This document shows, piece after piece, positions 27,938 through 36,224 of a DNA stretch of 64,000 nt. Under the pieces are notes generated by a model. That model saw only the letters and a list, made by a program, of their open reading frames with translations, did no database searches and was not told where the DNA came from. Origin of the DNA: Candidatus Fermentithermobacillaceae bacterium (GTDB lineage: Bacteria > Bacillota > Sulfobacillia > Fermentithermobacillales > DUSS01); NCBI GenBank assembly GCA_014896535.1, contig JADBKE010000011.1:1-64000 (forward strand), given 5' to 3'. Both the position numbers and the translations under genes were made by a program. Position 1 is the stretch's first letter; each line of letters begins with the position of its first letter.

Positions 27938-28678
27938 ATGTTTCGAGGCGTTTTAGCTGGCATCACGGGGATGCGCGCGCAGCTCTTGCGGCAGGACGTT
28001 ATCGCCAATAACCTGGCAAATGCAGCCACACCCGGATACAGGCAGGACACGGTAGCGTTTTCTACTTATCTGGACACATACATGTACAGAGCTGACCAGC
28101 GAGGATTGACTTACCTCGGGAACTTCACTCCCGCCATGGTGCTTTACGAAACCAAGACCATTCACGTGCCAGGACCCATCGAGACCACCGGCAATCCTCT
28201 GGATATAACTTTGTCGCCCGGTGCCTACCTGGCAGTGGAGGCCCCCGGCGGAGTCCGGTACACGAGGAGGGGAGATCTCACCCTTTCGGCCGAAGGCTAC
28301 CTGGAGGTCGGAGGGTACAGAGTCTTAGGGCGCTCAGGGCAGATCAGGATACCTGACCAGGCAGGCCCGGTTCACATCGGTCAAGACGGGACCGTTTTCT
28401 GCGGTGAAGAAGAAGTGGATAAGCTGGCGATAGTTGGTTTTGAGGACGAGTCGATGTTGCGGAAAGAAGGTTCTTGCCTGTTCGCAGCCGACGAAGGAGC
28501 CGCCCGCGAGGCAGAAGCCAGCGTGTTAAGCGGCTGCCTGGAGAAATCCTCGGTGGACGCGGTGATGGAGATGGTTCACCTCGTAGATGCGTTCAGGGCC
28601 TACGAAGCTTCCCAGCGGGCGATTCAGGCGCAGGACGAAGCTACTGCTGCAGCTGTGAACAGAGTTGGAAAGGTTTAA
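27938..28678 (+). CDS. flgF: flagellar rod protein, FlgF type (FlhO)
   Basis: Proximal rod component, 246 residues. The N-terminal flagellar rod motif IANNLANAATPGYRQ (about 24-38) and the C-terminal helix ending DAFRAYEASQRAIQAQDE are intact. It is the first of two rod/hook paralogues (FlhO/FlhP in Bacillus) directly after mbl. flgG follows after 17 nt. Confidence 0.93.
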   Translation: MFRGVLAGITGMRAQLLRQDVIANNLANAATPGYRQDTVAFSTYLDTYMYRADQRGLTYLGNFTPAMVLYETKTIHVPGPIETTGNPLDITLSPGAYLAVEAPGGVRYTRRGDLTLSAEGYLEVGGYRVLGRSGQIRIPDQAGPVHIGQDGTVFCGEEEVDKLAIVGFEDESMLRKEGSCLFAADEGAAREAEASVLSGCLEKSSVDAVMEMVHLVDAFRAYEASQRAIQAQDEATAAAVNRVGKV

Positions 28679-28695
28679 AACAGGAGGCGAAAGCA

Positions 28696-29466
28696 ATGCT
28701 CAGAGCTTTGTGGACCGGTGCAACCGGCATGAATGCCCAACAGTTCATGATCGACACGATCGCTAACAACCTGGCCAACGTGAACACGACCGGGTATAAG
28801 CGGCAGCGGGTTAACTTTAAGGATCTCTACTATCAGGAACTTCGGATGGGTCAGAACGACGTCATTTCGATAGGTCACGGGTCCAGAGTTTCGGATTCCA
28901 CGAGGAGCTTTGCCCCTGGTAACCTGGAGAAGACGGACGACCCGCTTTCTCTGGCCATTGAAGGTCTGGGGTTTTTCTGCGTCGAGCTTCCGGACGGCAC
29001 CGCTTACACCAGGGATGGGAACTTCCGAGTGGACGGTGAAGGGGTGCTGGTCACGTCCGATGGATACCCGGTCGTCTCGGAAGGCGGCTATGGAGGAGAG
29101 ATTACCATCCCTCAGGATGCCACCGAAGTCACGGTCTCGCCCGACGGAACGGTCCTTGCCAGGGTAGGTGACGAGCTCAGGAACGTGGGCCAAATACGAT
29201 TGGCCATGTTTCCAAATCCGGCCGGGCTGGAAGCCATCGGGAGAAACCTTTTCAAGGCCACCGTGGCGTCGGGTGACCCCAGGACCGTTGTTCCGGGGGA
29301 AGAAGGGAGCGGAAGGATTCTGTCGGGCTTCCTTGAGACCTCCAATGTTCAAATAGTCACGGAAATGGTGAACCTGATAGTGGCTCAGCGCGCCTTCGAA
29401 CTTAACTCCAAGGCAGTTGAAACGGCCGACCAGATGCTGGGTATAGCCAATAATCTCAAGCGGTGA
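28696..29466 (+). CDS. flgG: flagellar distal rod protein FlgG
   Basis: Distal rod protein, 256 residues. ATG 28696 has CAGGAGG 9 nt upstream and gives the family start MLRALWTGATGMNAQQ. The rod motif IANNLANVNTTGYKR and the C-terminal LIVAQRAFELNSKAVETADQ are textbook FlgG. The frame is open upstream but only by overlap with flgF. Confidence 0.97.
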   Translation: MLRALWTGATGMNAQQFMIDTIANNLANVNTTGYKRQRVNFKDLYYQELRMGQNDVISIGHGSRVSDSTRSFAPGNLEKTDDPLSLAIEGLGFFCVELPDGTAYTRDGNFRVDGEGVLVTSDGYPVVSEGGYGGEITIPQDATEVTVSPDGTVLARVGDELRNVGQIRLAMFPNPAGLEAIGRNLFKATVASGDPRTVVPGEEGSGRILSGFLETSNVQIVTEMVNLIVAQRAFELNSKAVETADQMLGIANNLKR

Positions 29467-29487
29467 CCGTGGGAGGCGGAACGATAA

Positions 29488-29835
29488 ATGGTGACGGACC
29501 CTTCGAGCCGGCTCCCAGGCGTTGCAGGTGCGCCGGGTAATCTGAGATCTGATGGCGCTCCGCGCAGGCTTCAGGAGGCCTCCAGTGATGCGGCGGCGCA
29601 GAAGAAAGACGACTTTCAGCTCATGAAAGCTTGTCGCGAGTTCGAGGGAATATTCCTTTCGATTCTCTTCAGAGCTATGATGAAGACGACCGGCGCGAAA
29701 GATCAGGGACCGTATGGGACCATTGCGGAACAGGCTTTCGGTCAGAAAATGGCCGAGGCGGGTGGCATAGGACTGGCGAAGGTGTTGTTCAATTCTCTGG
29801 CGAAATCATCTCCCGAGATTCAACGCAGGAGATGA
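29488..29835 (+). CDS. FlgJ-type rod-binding protein (no muramidase domain)
   Basis: A 115-residue protein matching only the rod-binding N-terminal domain of FlgJ. The core is about 47-108, with CREFEGIFLSILFRAMMKTT and the GIGLAKVLFNSLA helix. The first 40 residues are disordered. The muramidase half found in proteobacterial FlgJ is absent, as is usual in Firmicutes. It likely caps or assists rod assembly with FlgF and FlgG. Confidence 0.85.
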   Translation: MVTDPSSRLPGVAGAPGNLRSDGAPRRLQEASSDAAAQKKDDFQLMKACREFEGIFLSILFRAMMKTTGAKDQGPYGTIAEQAFGQKMAEAGGIGLAKVLFNSLAKSSPEIQRRR

Positions 29836-29847
29836 TCGTAACGGGAG

Positions 29848-30354
29848 ATGATCGTAATGGAGGAGAGCTGCCTGCCTGACGGGAGCGGGCCGCCCGACGC
29901 CGACGAAGTTCTCTCTGGCGGACCGGAGTGGATCACCGAAATACTTCCGCACCGGGAGCCGTTTTTGTTTATATCCAGGGTGATTTCGGTTGTCCCGGGG
30001 AAGGAAGCTACGGCCGAGTACGACGTTCCCAAGGACTTTGACGTTTTCCGGGGGCACTTTCCCGGCCACCCCATCATGCCGGGGGTCCTCATCCTCGAGT
30101 TCATGGCCCAAACGGGAGCTTTAGCGCTGTTGTCTCTGCCTCAGTACAGAGGAAAAATAGCTTACCTGGCCGGCATAGACCGAGCGAGATTCAAGCGCCC
30201 GGTGTGGCCCGGCACCACTTTAAGGGCGCGGGTTAAAATAGGTGCGATGCGCAGGGGTATCGGAAGGGGCAGTGCCAGCGCGTTTGTGGGGGAGGACGAA
30301 ATCGCCAGCGCCACAATGGTTTTTGCCGTCGTTCTCGAGGAGGCCGGGGTTTGA
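29848..30354 (+). CDS. fabZ: 3-hydroxyacyl-ACP dehydratase FabZ
   Basis: Hot-dog-fold dehydratase of type II fatty acid synthesis. The catalytic HFPGHPIMPGVL motif with its His, and the Glu in ILEFMAQTGA, are present. It is 168 residues, about 25 longer at the N-terminus than usual. The start region lies in a 15-bp duplication (GGAGATGATCGTAAC / GGAGATGATCGTAAT), so ATG 29848 and ATG 29857 are both possible. Position after the flagellar rod genes matches Bacillus (ywpB). Confidence 0.95.
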   Translation: MIVMEESCLPDGSGPPDADEVLSGGPEWITEILPHREPFLFISRVISVVPGKEATAEYDVPKDFDVFRGHFPGHPIMPGVLILEFMAQTGALALLSLPQYRGKIAYLAGIDRARFKRPVWPGTTLRARVKIGAMRRGIGRGSASAFVGEDEIASATMVFAVVLEEAGV

Positions 30355-30380
30355 CGAGCTTTTGCCATCCGTGCTAAGAT
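30351..30380 (+). promoter_or_regulatory. sigma-A promoter for metK
   Basis: TTGACG (30351-30356, overlapping the fabZ stop), 18-nt spacer, TAAGAT (30375-30380) with an extended -10 TG at 30372-30373. Transcription would begin near 30387, about 28 nt before the riboswitch. Confidence 0.7.
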
Positions 30381-30414
30381 GAAGCGACCCGCAATCCGTA
30401 GGCACATTGTGCCG

Positions 30415-30536
30415 CTCTTATCAAGAGAAGGGTGAGGGAACCGGCCCGATGAACCCTCGGCAACCGGCCCGATGGGCACGGTGCCAAGCCCGGCGGATGA
30501 ATGGTGCGGTGTCGCGCCAAATCCGAAGGATAGGAG
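30415..30536 (+). promoter_or_regulatory. SAM-I (S-box) riboswitch
   Basis: Binds S-adenosylmethionine and controls metK, the gene that makes it. The P1 arms are CTCTTATC (30415-30422) and GATAGGAG (30529-30536). The conserved core reads CAAGAGAAGG, GAGGGA, GGCCCGATGAA, CGGCAACC and GGTGCCAA, in the order of the S-box family. P4 pairs CGGAT (about 30493-30497) with ATCCG (30520-30524). Confidence 0.96.
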
Positions 30537-30540
30537 TTCA

Positions 30541-30597
30541 CTTCCCTTCGGAAACGCACAAGCGCATCGTGAAAGGAACCTCTTCTTCGAAGGGAGG
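30541..30597 (+). promoter_or_regulatory. metK expression platform that hides the ribosome binding site
   Basis: CTTCCCTTCG (30541-30550) pairs with CGAAGGGAGG (30588-30597), ten pairs plus two more inside, burying the GGGAGG Shine-Dalgarno of metK. The same 5' arm can instead pair with TCCGAAGG (30522-30529 with 30545-30552), which belongs to P4/P1 of the riboswitch. These two folds exclude each other. No T tract follows, so the control looks translational. Confidence 0.75.
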
Positions 30598-30606
30598 ACG
30601 ACATCT

Positions 30607-31794
30607 ATGCCCACTATGGGTCCGGGTCGCAGGCTATTTACGTCAGAATCCGTGACGGAAGGACACCCCGACAAGATTGCGGACCAAATCGCTGACGCTG
30701 TCCTAGACGCCATTCTCGAGAAAGACCCCGTTGCCAGAGTCGCGTGTGAATGCCTGGTCAAGACCGGTTTCGTGCTGATCGCTGGCGAGATATCCACCGA
30801 GTGTTATGTGGATATGCCTCAAATCGCCAGATCCAAGATTAAAGAGATCGGTTATACCAGAGCTAAATACGGCTTCGACGGGGATACTTGCGCCGTGCTG
30901 ACCGCCATCGAGGACCAGTCGCCCGACATTGCGCTGGGGGTGGACAGGGCGCTCGAGTCCAAGCAGGGGGAAATGGCGGATACGCTCGGTGCCGGTGACC
31001 AGGGCATGATGTTTGGGTACGCTTGCACCGAGACGGACGTTCTCATGCCTCTGCCCATTTTCCTGGCTCATCAGATGGCCAGAAGGCTGGCTAAAGTAAG
31101 GAAGGAGAAAGTGCTTCCGTACCTCCGTCCCGATGGGAAAACCCAGGTCACCGTGGAGTACGAGGACGGAATACCCAAGCGGATAGACAGCGTGATAGTG
31201 TCTGCGCAGCATGCCGGCGAAGTTCCCCTTGAGATAGTCCGCGCCGACATAGAAAAGCACGTTATCAGGCCGTCGATACCCGAAAACCTTCTGGACGAGA
31301 AGACCAAGTTCTTCGTTAACGCCACCGGCCGGTTCGTCATCGGCGGTCCCCAGGGAGATTCGGGCCTGAGCGGAAGGAAGATCATCGTGGACACCTACGG
31401 CGGATACGCGCGGCACGGTGGAGGTTCTTTCTCGGGGAAGGACCCCACGAAGGTTGACCGGAGCGCAAGTTACGCCGCAAGATACGTCGCCAAAAACATC
31501 GTCGCTGCGGGACTGGCCTCAGAGTGCGAGGTCATGGTTTCCTACGTCATCGGTGTGGCAAGGCCGACCGCGGTCGTAGTAGACACCAAAGGAACGGGCA
31601 AATACCCGGACGAAAAAATCCTCGACGCCGTTCTGGCATGCTTCGACTTCCGCCCGGCCGCCATAATAGAAAGGTTCGACCTGAGGAGACCCATATACTC
31701 CCAGGTGTCGGTGTACGGGCACTTCGGCAGGCCGGACCTGGACCTCCCCTGGGAAAAGACAGACCTTGCCGAGGAAATCCTGAGGAGGTTGTAA
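30607..31794 (+). CDS. metK: S-adenosylmethionine synthetase
   Basis: Makes SAM from methionine and ATP. ATG 30607 has GGGAGG 9 nt upstream; the frame stays open back to 30472, but that part is riboswitch. The 395-residue protein shows the signature motifs [33 protein letters not shown] and [19 protein letters not shown]-like sequence, with the active-site loop between. It lies between fabZ and the comF/flagellar block. Confidence 0.98.
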   Translation: MPTMGPGRRLFTSESVTEGHPDKIADQIADAVLDAILEKDPVARVACECLVKTGFVLIAGEISTECYVDMPQIARSKIKEIGYTRAKYGFDGDTCAVLTAIEDQSPDIALGVDRALESKQGEMADTLGAGDQGMMFGYACTETDVLMPLPIFLAHQMARRLAKVRKEKVLPYLRPDGKTQVTVEYEDGIPKRIDSVIVSAQHAGEVPLEIVRADIEKHVIRPSIPENLLDEKTKFFVNATGRFVIGGPQGDSGLSGRKIIVDTYGGYARHGGGSFSGKDPTKVDRSASYAARYVAKNIVAAGLASECEVMVSYVIGVARPTAVVVDTKGTGKYPDEKILDAVLACFDFRPAAIIERFDLRRPIYSQVSVYGHFGRPDLDLPWEKTDLAEEILRRL

Positions 31795-31886
31795 AACAGG
31801 ATACGGTCGACGGCGGAAATAGAGGTGATCCCTTCTCCCCGTTTCACACATATACTGCGTCAGAAGCGGGGAGAGGGGGGACCCAC

Positions 31887-32261
31887 GTGACGTCGGCAGA
31901 ACATCTGGTCCTGATCGCATTAGCTATCGTCGCAGCATACGATGTCCTCATCTCGCTCAGAGCAAGATCGCAGAAAGGTTGGCAGCCCCTAATAGTGGTC
32001 CTTGTTACCAGCAACTCAGCTAACGTAGCCGAAGGAACCGTTCGACGTATCTTATGGGAGGACCTCAAGTCGAGGAGTCAGGGTCTGGAAATCCAGGCAA
32101 TAGACTTGGGTTCGTGCGACGAAACGCCTGAGATTCTGGCTCTCCTTGAACGCGACGAAGTGCTGTCGATGCTGTCGCCGTCCGACCCGTTGGGTGCTGA
32201 CGCCGTCGTCTTAAACCTACAGGACGTAGATGGAGGAGAGGGGAAAAACGTACCTCATTAA
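31887..32261 (+). CDS. small membrane-anchored protein with glycosyltransferase-2-like fold fragment
   Basis: Not a named family I can be sure of. The 124-residue protein has one N-terminal membrane segment (about 6-22) and a short cytoplasmic domain. There, PLIVVLVTSNS and IDLGSCDETPEIL resemble the first nucleotide-binding half of family 2 glycosyltransferases, in which DDGSTDxTP is typical. It is too short to be a full enzyme. The GTG start has GAGAGGGGGG upstream. It lies between metK and a diguanylate cyclase, from which it is separated by 12 nt. Confidence 0.6.
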   Translation: MTSAEHLVLIALAIVAAYDVLISLRARSQKGWQPLIVVLVTSNSANVAEGTVRRILWEDLKSRSQGLEIQAIDLGSCDETPEILALLERDEVLSMLSPSDPLGADAVVLNLQDVDGGEGKNVPH

Positions 32262-32273
32262 GGGGGTCTTCCC

Positions 32274-33956
32274 TTGGACCCGAAAGTATCCAAGACTTAC
32301 GCCTGGGCCGTAGGTGCGGCCGGAGCTCTATTTTTAATCGTCGTGTTTTTGAACCACCCAGGCGACTACGAATTTCTCGGTACAAGCTCATTTATCCTGT
32401 TTTTCCTGCTGGAAATCGCGCTCACGATAGGCGCGATACCCGTGGGTAAGTTCCACGTGTCCCTGGATTTCTCGATTGTCTTGGCCACTTACATGATCCA
32501 CGGATTCGTTGCGGCATGCTTAGTTAATCTAGCGGTAATTCCCGCCCTGATCCTTCGCAAACGTCCCATAAGGATAATCGCAATGGACGTGGGGGCTCTC
32601 ATATCGTCCACCGCGATGGCGGGGTCGTTCGCATCTGCCCTTAACGGTCACATCGAAAAGTCGGCAGGCGACGGATTCACCCTCGCGTTCGTGCGAGAGG
32701 TGGTATTGTTCACGGTCATCAGCTACCTGGTCAATACCGCCTTGATCGTCCTTTACGCGCTGATATCGGCCAGGCCGTCCGACAGCGTGAGGAGCCGGGA
32801 GCTTATTCAGACATCTGGTTTCAACGCCGTCTGCACGATCCTGGGCGCGCTCCTGGGGATCGTCATTGCCTTGAACCTTCCCAAGTGGGGTAACGTCGAG
32901 CTATACCTGTTCTCGGTTTCCCTAGGAGGTCTTGTGTTCCTCACCGCCATTCTCGGTCGCATGGCGAGAACCCACGCCGACTTGGCTCGCCTTTACGAAG
33001 CTGCCTCCGCGATCAACGCTGTGATGCGACTGGAGGATGTATTTACCAAGTCATGTGATGCCGTGTCTCAGTTCGACAAGTGGGACTTCTGGTGGCTCAC
33101 TCTTCAGGGCGCCGATGGCGAGGCGCGCATCTTCAAGACGAAGACCGGGCCGGGTCTGTCGGAGAAGGAAGCTTTAGAGTGGCTCGAACAAATGCAGGCG
33201 CGGCGGAAGATCGTGGAGGCAAGGACGAGGTACTACTGGAACAAAGAACGGTGTCCCTCCGAGCAGTCTTCGCTTTTTGGGGCAGCGCTGTTCATGCCGC
33301 TCACCAGGGGAGACAGGTTGATCGGAGAGTTCGGGGTTGCCAGGGTTTCCTCCGAGGAGATCGACGCGGACAACCTGCGGCTTTATGCGCTTCTTTCTGC
33401 GCAAATATCTCTCGCCGTGGATAACGCCACCCAATGGGAAAGAGTGACGGAGCTTGCGGCGCGGGATCCCTTAACGGGCCTTTATAACTACAGGGAGTTT
33501 TGCTCCCGGTTGGCATGGGCCATCGAAAAAGCTAAGGTTTCCGGTTCCAAGGTGTCGCTGATCTTCATCGACCTCGACCATTTCCGAAGGGTGAATAATC
33601 TCTACGGCCACATCGTCGGCGACGAAGCTCTCAAAGAAATCGCCGATAGCATACGACGAACGGTTCGAGACACCGACTACGCGTGCAGATATGGCGGAGA
33701 CGAGTTCACCATCATCCTCCCGTCGGCGGGAAAGGACGGCGCACGAAAAGTAGCCGAGAGGATCATGAGGAATATCGCGGAGACGAGGATCTCTTACAAG
33801 GGAGAACCTCTCGACCTTACAGGAGTAATATCGGCGTCGTGGGGTATCGCTACGTTTCCGGAAGACGGGGAGACTCCGGAAGAGCTGGTGAACAAAGCCG
33901 ATCTGGCCATGTACTCGGTTAAAAGAGAATCAGAGGAGAGTTCGGAGAAAGGATGA
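32274..33956 (+). CDS. membrane diguanylate cyclase with GAF-like and GGDEF domains
   Basis: Predicted to make c-di-GMP. The 560-residue protein has six to eight membrane helices at about 10-230, a GAF-like region at about 235-390, and a GGDEF domain at about 400-555. The active-site GGDEF is intact at about 473-477, and an R-D-T-D inhibitory site precedes it by exactly five residues, so product inhibition is expected. The membrane part resembles in order and spacing that of the HD-GYP protein at 44.9 kb. It lies just ahead of comF and the flagellar block. Confidence 0.92.
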   Translation: MDPKVSKTYAWAVGAAGALFLIVVFLNHPGDYEFLGTSSFILFFLLEIALTIGAIPVGKFHVSLDFSIVLATYMIHGFVAACLVNLAVIPALILRKRPIRIIAMDVGALISSTAMAGSFASALNGHIEKSAGDGFTLAFVREVVLFTVISYLVNTALIVLYALISARPSDSVRSRELIQTSGFNAVCTILGALLGIVIALNLPKWGNVELYLFSVSLGGLVFLTAILGRMARTHADLARLYEAASAINAVMRLEDVFTKSCDAVSQFDKWDFWWLTLQGADGEARIFKTKTGPGLSEKEALEWLEQMQARRKIVEARTRYYWNKERCPSEQSSLFGAALFMPLTRGDRLIGEFGVARVSSEEIDADNLRLYALLSAQISLAVDNATQWERVTELAARDPLTGLYNYREFCSRLAWAIEKAKVSGSKVSLIFIDLDHFRRVNNLYGHIVGDEALKEIADSIRRTVRDTDYACRYGGDEFTIILPSAGKDGARKVAERIMRNIAETRISYKGEPLDLTGVISASWGIATFPEDGETPEELVNKADLAMYSVKRESEESSEKG

Positions 33957-33960
33957 TCCG

Positions 33961-34695
33961 GTGACCGCCTTGATAAGCGAGACCGCCAGACGCCTTATGG
34001 ATTTTTTCATGGGAGTGACGTGTCGCTGCGCTCTTTGCGGAGACGTCCTATCCGGTGACGTACTGGACACGGGAATCTGTCGTGCCTGCCTGAACCATAT
34101 GGCGGCGGAGATGAGGTGGACCTGTGGAACGTGCGGTGTGCCCGTGCGACCCGGTCAGGCCTACTGCCCGGTGTGCATTACCAGAGGCTACTGGTTCGAT
34201 GCCGTAAAAGCCGCCGGAGTGTACCGTGGCAACCTCAAAGACGCAATAATCAGGATGAAGTACCGGGGAGAAAGGGATCTCAGGAGGCCCCTGGGGAAGC
34301 TGCTCGTAAACGTAGCTCAATGCCTTCCTCCGTGTGACGTGATAGTGCCGGTGCCAATAGACCCGGCTCGGAAGGGGTTGCGTGGGTTCGACCAGGCCTG
34401 CGATCTCGCCGAGGAGCTGTCGCAGGCTCTGGGACTGGACGTGGATAACGCGCTCAAGCGGCGGAGGTCCAACATATCCATGACCGCTCTTTCCAGACGG
34501 GATAGATGGGAGGAAGTCAAAAACACGATAGAGCTTGCTCGTTCGTCGCGGGCAGGCCGCTTTGTGGGGTCTAGAGTGCTTCTGGTGGATGACGTGGTGA
34601 CGACCGGTGCTACCGTCAACGCTTGCAGTCGGGTGCTGAAAGAAGCAGGCGCAGCGGAGGTTTATGTCGTAGCTGTTGCCAGGACGGTACTGTAG
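33961..34695 (+). CDS. comFC: ComF family phosphoribosyltransferase-like protein
   Basis: A ComFC homologue, associated with DNA uptake in Bacillus. The 244-residue protein has an N-terminal zinc module (CRCALCG, CRACL, CGTCG, CPVC) at about 20-75 and a C-terminal phosphoribosyltransferase domain with the VLLVDDVVTTGAT signature at about 203-215. comFA and comFB are not upstream here. It is followed by yvyF and flgM, as in Bacillus. Confidence 0.95.
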   Translation: MTALISETARRLMDFFMGVTCRCALCGDVLSGDVLDTGICRACLNHMAAEMRWTCGTCGVPVRPGQAYCPVCITRGYWFDAVKAAGVYRGNLKDAIIRMKYRGERDLRRPLGKLLVNVAQCLPPCDVIVPVPIDPARKGLRGFDQACDLAEELSQALGLDVDNALKRRRSNISMTALSRRDRWEEVKNTIELARSSRAGRFVGSRVLLVDDVVTTGATVNACSRVLKEAGAAEVYVVAVARTVL

Positions 34696-34708
34696 AGGTG
34701 AGCCTCAG

Positions 34709-35158
34709 ATGGATTCGATAAGGCCGGAAGTCCGGAACTGTCAGCGCTGCGGAAAGCTTTTCAGATACGTCGGAGTTCCGATTTGCCGGGAGTGTCAGGC
34801 CAAGGAAGAAGAGCAATATGCGGCCGTAAAAGCTTATCTCAAGGAGAATCCCGGCGCCACGGTTCCGGAGGTCAACAAAGCCACCGGAGTACCGGTTGAG
34901 GTCATCGTGGATTTCGTGAAAAAGGGATTGTTGGTCATCGCCGGCACCGGCGATCTGCAGCCGAGGTGCAGGATATGCGGGAAGCCCATACCAGCCGGGC
35001 AGGTTTGTTCCCAGTGCCTCGAAACCCTATCCTCTTTGAGCCGGGAGGGAAGCCCAAAGGCGGACGAACCCAGGACGGTTTCCGTGAAGGAGCAGGGCGA
35101 AAAAGTTTCTGGACAGGTATACATCATGGACATGATATCCAGACGCAGGAAGACCTGA
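34709..35158 (+). CDS. yvyF: YvyF/TIGR03826 flagellar-operon protein
   Basis: Conserved flagellar-operon protein of unsettled role. The 149-residue protein opens with a zinc ribbon (C12-x-x-C and C-x-x-C around residues 11-33), continues with a winged-helix-like segment (about 40-77, VPEVNKATGVPVEVIVDFVKKG), and then carries a second CxxC pair (CRICGKP, CSQCL at about 87-108). ATG 34709 has GAGGTG 9 nt upstream. Confidence 0.92.
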   Translation: MDSIRPEVRNCQRCGKLFRYVGVPICRECQAKEEEQYAAVKAYLKENPGATVPEVNKATGVPVEVIVDFVKKGLLVIAGTGDLQPRCRICGKPIPAGQVCSQCLETLSSLSREGSPKADEPRTVSVKEQGEKVSGQVYIMDMISRRRKT

Positions 35159-35243
35159 GGCCCCGGCTGACCCGAAGAAAAAACGTGGTGTGGAAAAACA
35201 GCGCATTGTGACGGCCTTCTCAGAACAGACTCGCACAGGAAGC

Positions 35244-35271
35244 TAAACGACACCGTCCCGTTCTCCGATGA
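35244..35271 (+). promoter_or_regulatory. sigma-D (sigma-28) type promoter for flgM
   Basis: TAAA (35244-35247), 16 nt, then TCCGATGA (35264-35271), against the sigma-28 pattern TAAA-N15-GCCGATAA. In Bacillus flgM has its own sigma-D promoter at this place. Transcription would start near 35279, after an upstream in-frame ATG at 35272, supporting the start at 35317. Confidence 0.5.
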
Positions 35272-35316
35272 ATGAAAGTGGACGGTGGCCTAGGCAGAGA
35301 AAGAGGTTGGAGTCGT

Positions 35317-35622
35317 ATGATGATATCGCGTGCCCAGATCAATCAGATTCTCAAGGTGTACAGGACCTCTTCGGCGGGAAAGCTCAGCCCGAGTGCTCGT
35401 CCGGAAGAGTTACCCGCGGGAGGACCCTCCGACGCCTTGTCCATCTCAGTGTCACCTCAGGATGTGGAGATGGTAAAGAGCGTGGTAAAGGCCATCCCCG
35501 AAGTCCGCGAAGAGAAGGTGCGGGAGATATCCCGCCGCCTGCGGGAGGGGACCTATCACGTAAAGCCTGAGGAAGTTGCAGAAAAGCTTCTGGGCAGGTT
35601 GATGGCGGATAGACTTCGCTAA
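35317..35622 (+). CDS. flgM: anti-sigma-28 factor FlgM
   Basis: Binds and holds the flagellar sigma factor until the hook is complete. The 101-residue protein starts with MMISRAQINQILKVYR, has a disordered middle, and carries the conserved C-terminal sigma-binding helices (VREISRRLREGTYHVKPEEVAEKLL at about 68-92). The start at 35317 is preferred because AAGAGG is properly placed and a sigma-D-like promoter lies just upstream. Confidence 0.92.
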   Translation: MMISRAQINQILKVYRTSSAGKLSPSARPEELPAGGPSDALSISVSPQDVEMVKSVVKAIPEVREEKVREISRRLREGTYHVKPEEVAEKLLGRLMADRLR

Positions 35623-35650
35623 CCAGGCCGCCGTCCCGGGAGGGACGGGA

Positions 35651-36121
35651 ATGAGCGAGGTCTCGAAGATAATTCCGCTTCTTGAAGAAATTCTAGCTCT
35701 CCTTCAGAATCTCTTGTCCCTGGCCTCGCGGCAGATGAACGTGCTGGTCTACGGCAACGTCGTCGAGATCCAGGATATCAACGCAAAGCAAGAAGCGATT
35801 CTCGAACAGCTCAAGGAACTCGAAGAGAAGCGGCTTTCCATAATTTCTTCGTGCTTTGAAGGAGACCCGTCCAGCATCACGTTGTCCCGCCTTTACCCGC
35901 ACCTCGACCCAGCGGAACAGGCCAGGCTGTCTGTTCTGGCCGACAGACTGAACACCACCAGCGCCTGCCTCAAAGTGTTAGGGAAGCGAAACCAGGAGCT
36001 TGCCCGGCGCAGCCTGGAGATCGTCCAGAAAGAACTGAGCCTCTTGCTGCCAGAGCAATCCTATCAGCCGACCGGAGAGAAAAAGGTCATGAAATCCCTG
36101 GTTCTAGACAGAAAAACCTGA
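35651..36121 (+). CDS. flgN: FlgN-type flagellar export chaperone
   Basis: Chaperone for the hook-associated proteins FlgK and FlgL. The 156-residue protein is all alpha-helical with long amphipathic coiled coils (about 5-70 and 85-130). Position between flgM and flgK matches yvyG in Bacillus. Sequence similarity alone is weak, as is usual for this family. Confidence 0.85.
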   Translation: MSEVSKIIPLLEEILALLQNLLSLASRQMNVLVYGNVVEIQDINAKQEAILEQLKELEEKRLSIISSCFEGDPSSITLSRLYPHLDPAEQARLSVLADRLNTTSACLKVLGKRNQELARRSLEIVQKELSLLLPEQSYQPTGEKKVMKSLVLDRKT

Positions 36122-36224
36122 CTTGAGGGGTGCGAACCGGAGAGCCTGGTCGAAGCGACGAGGACAGGGGTTACTGTCCGCCATGGGACGGAGGCAATGA
36201 GTGGTACAAAAGGGGGAATATCGA

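Noticed and set aside
30472-30606. A longer MetK starting at 30472.
   Set aside because: The extra codons lie within the SAM riboswitch and lack a ribosome binding site; ATG 30607 has one.
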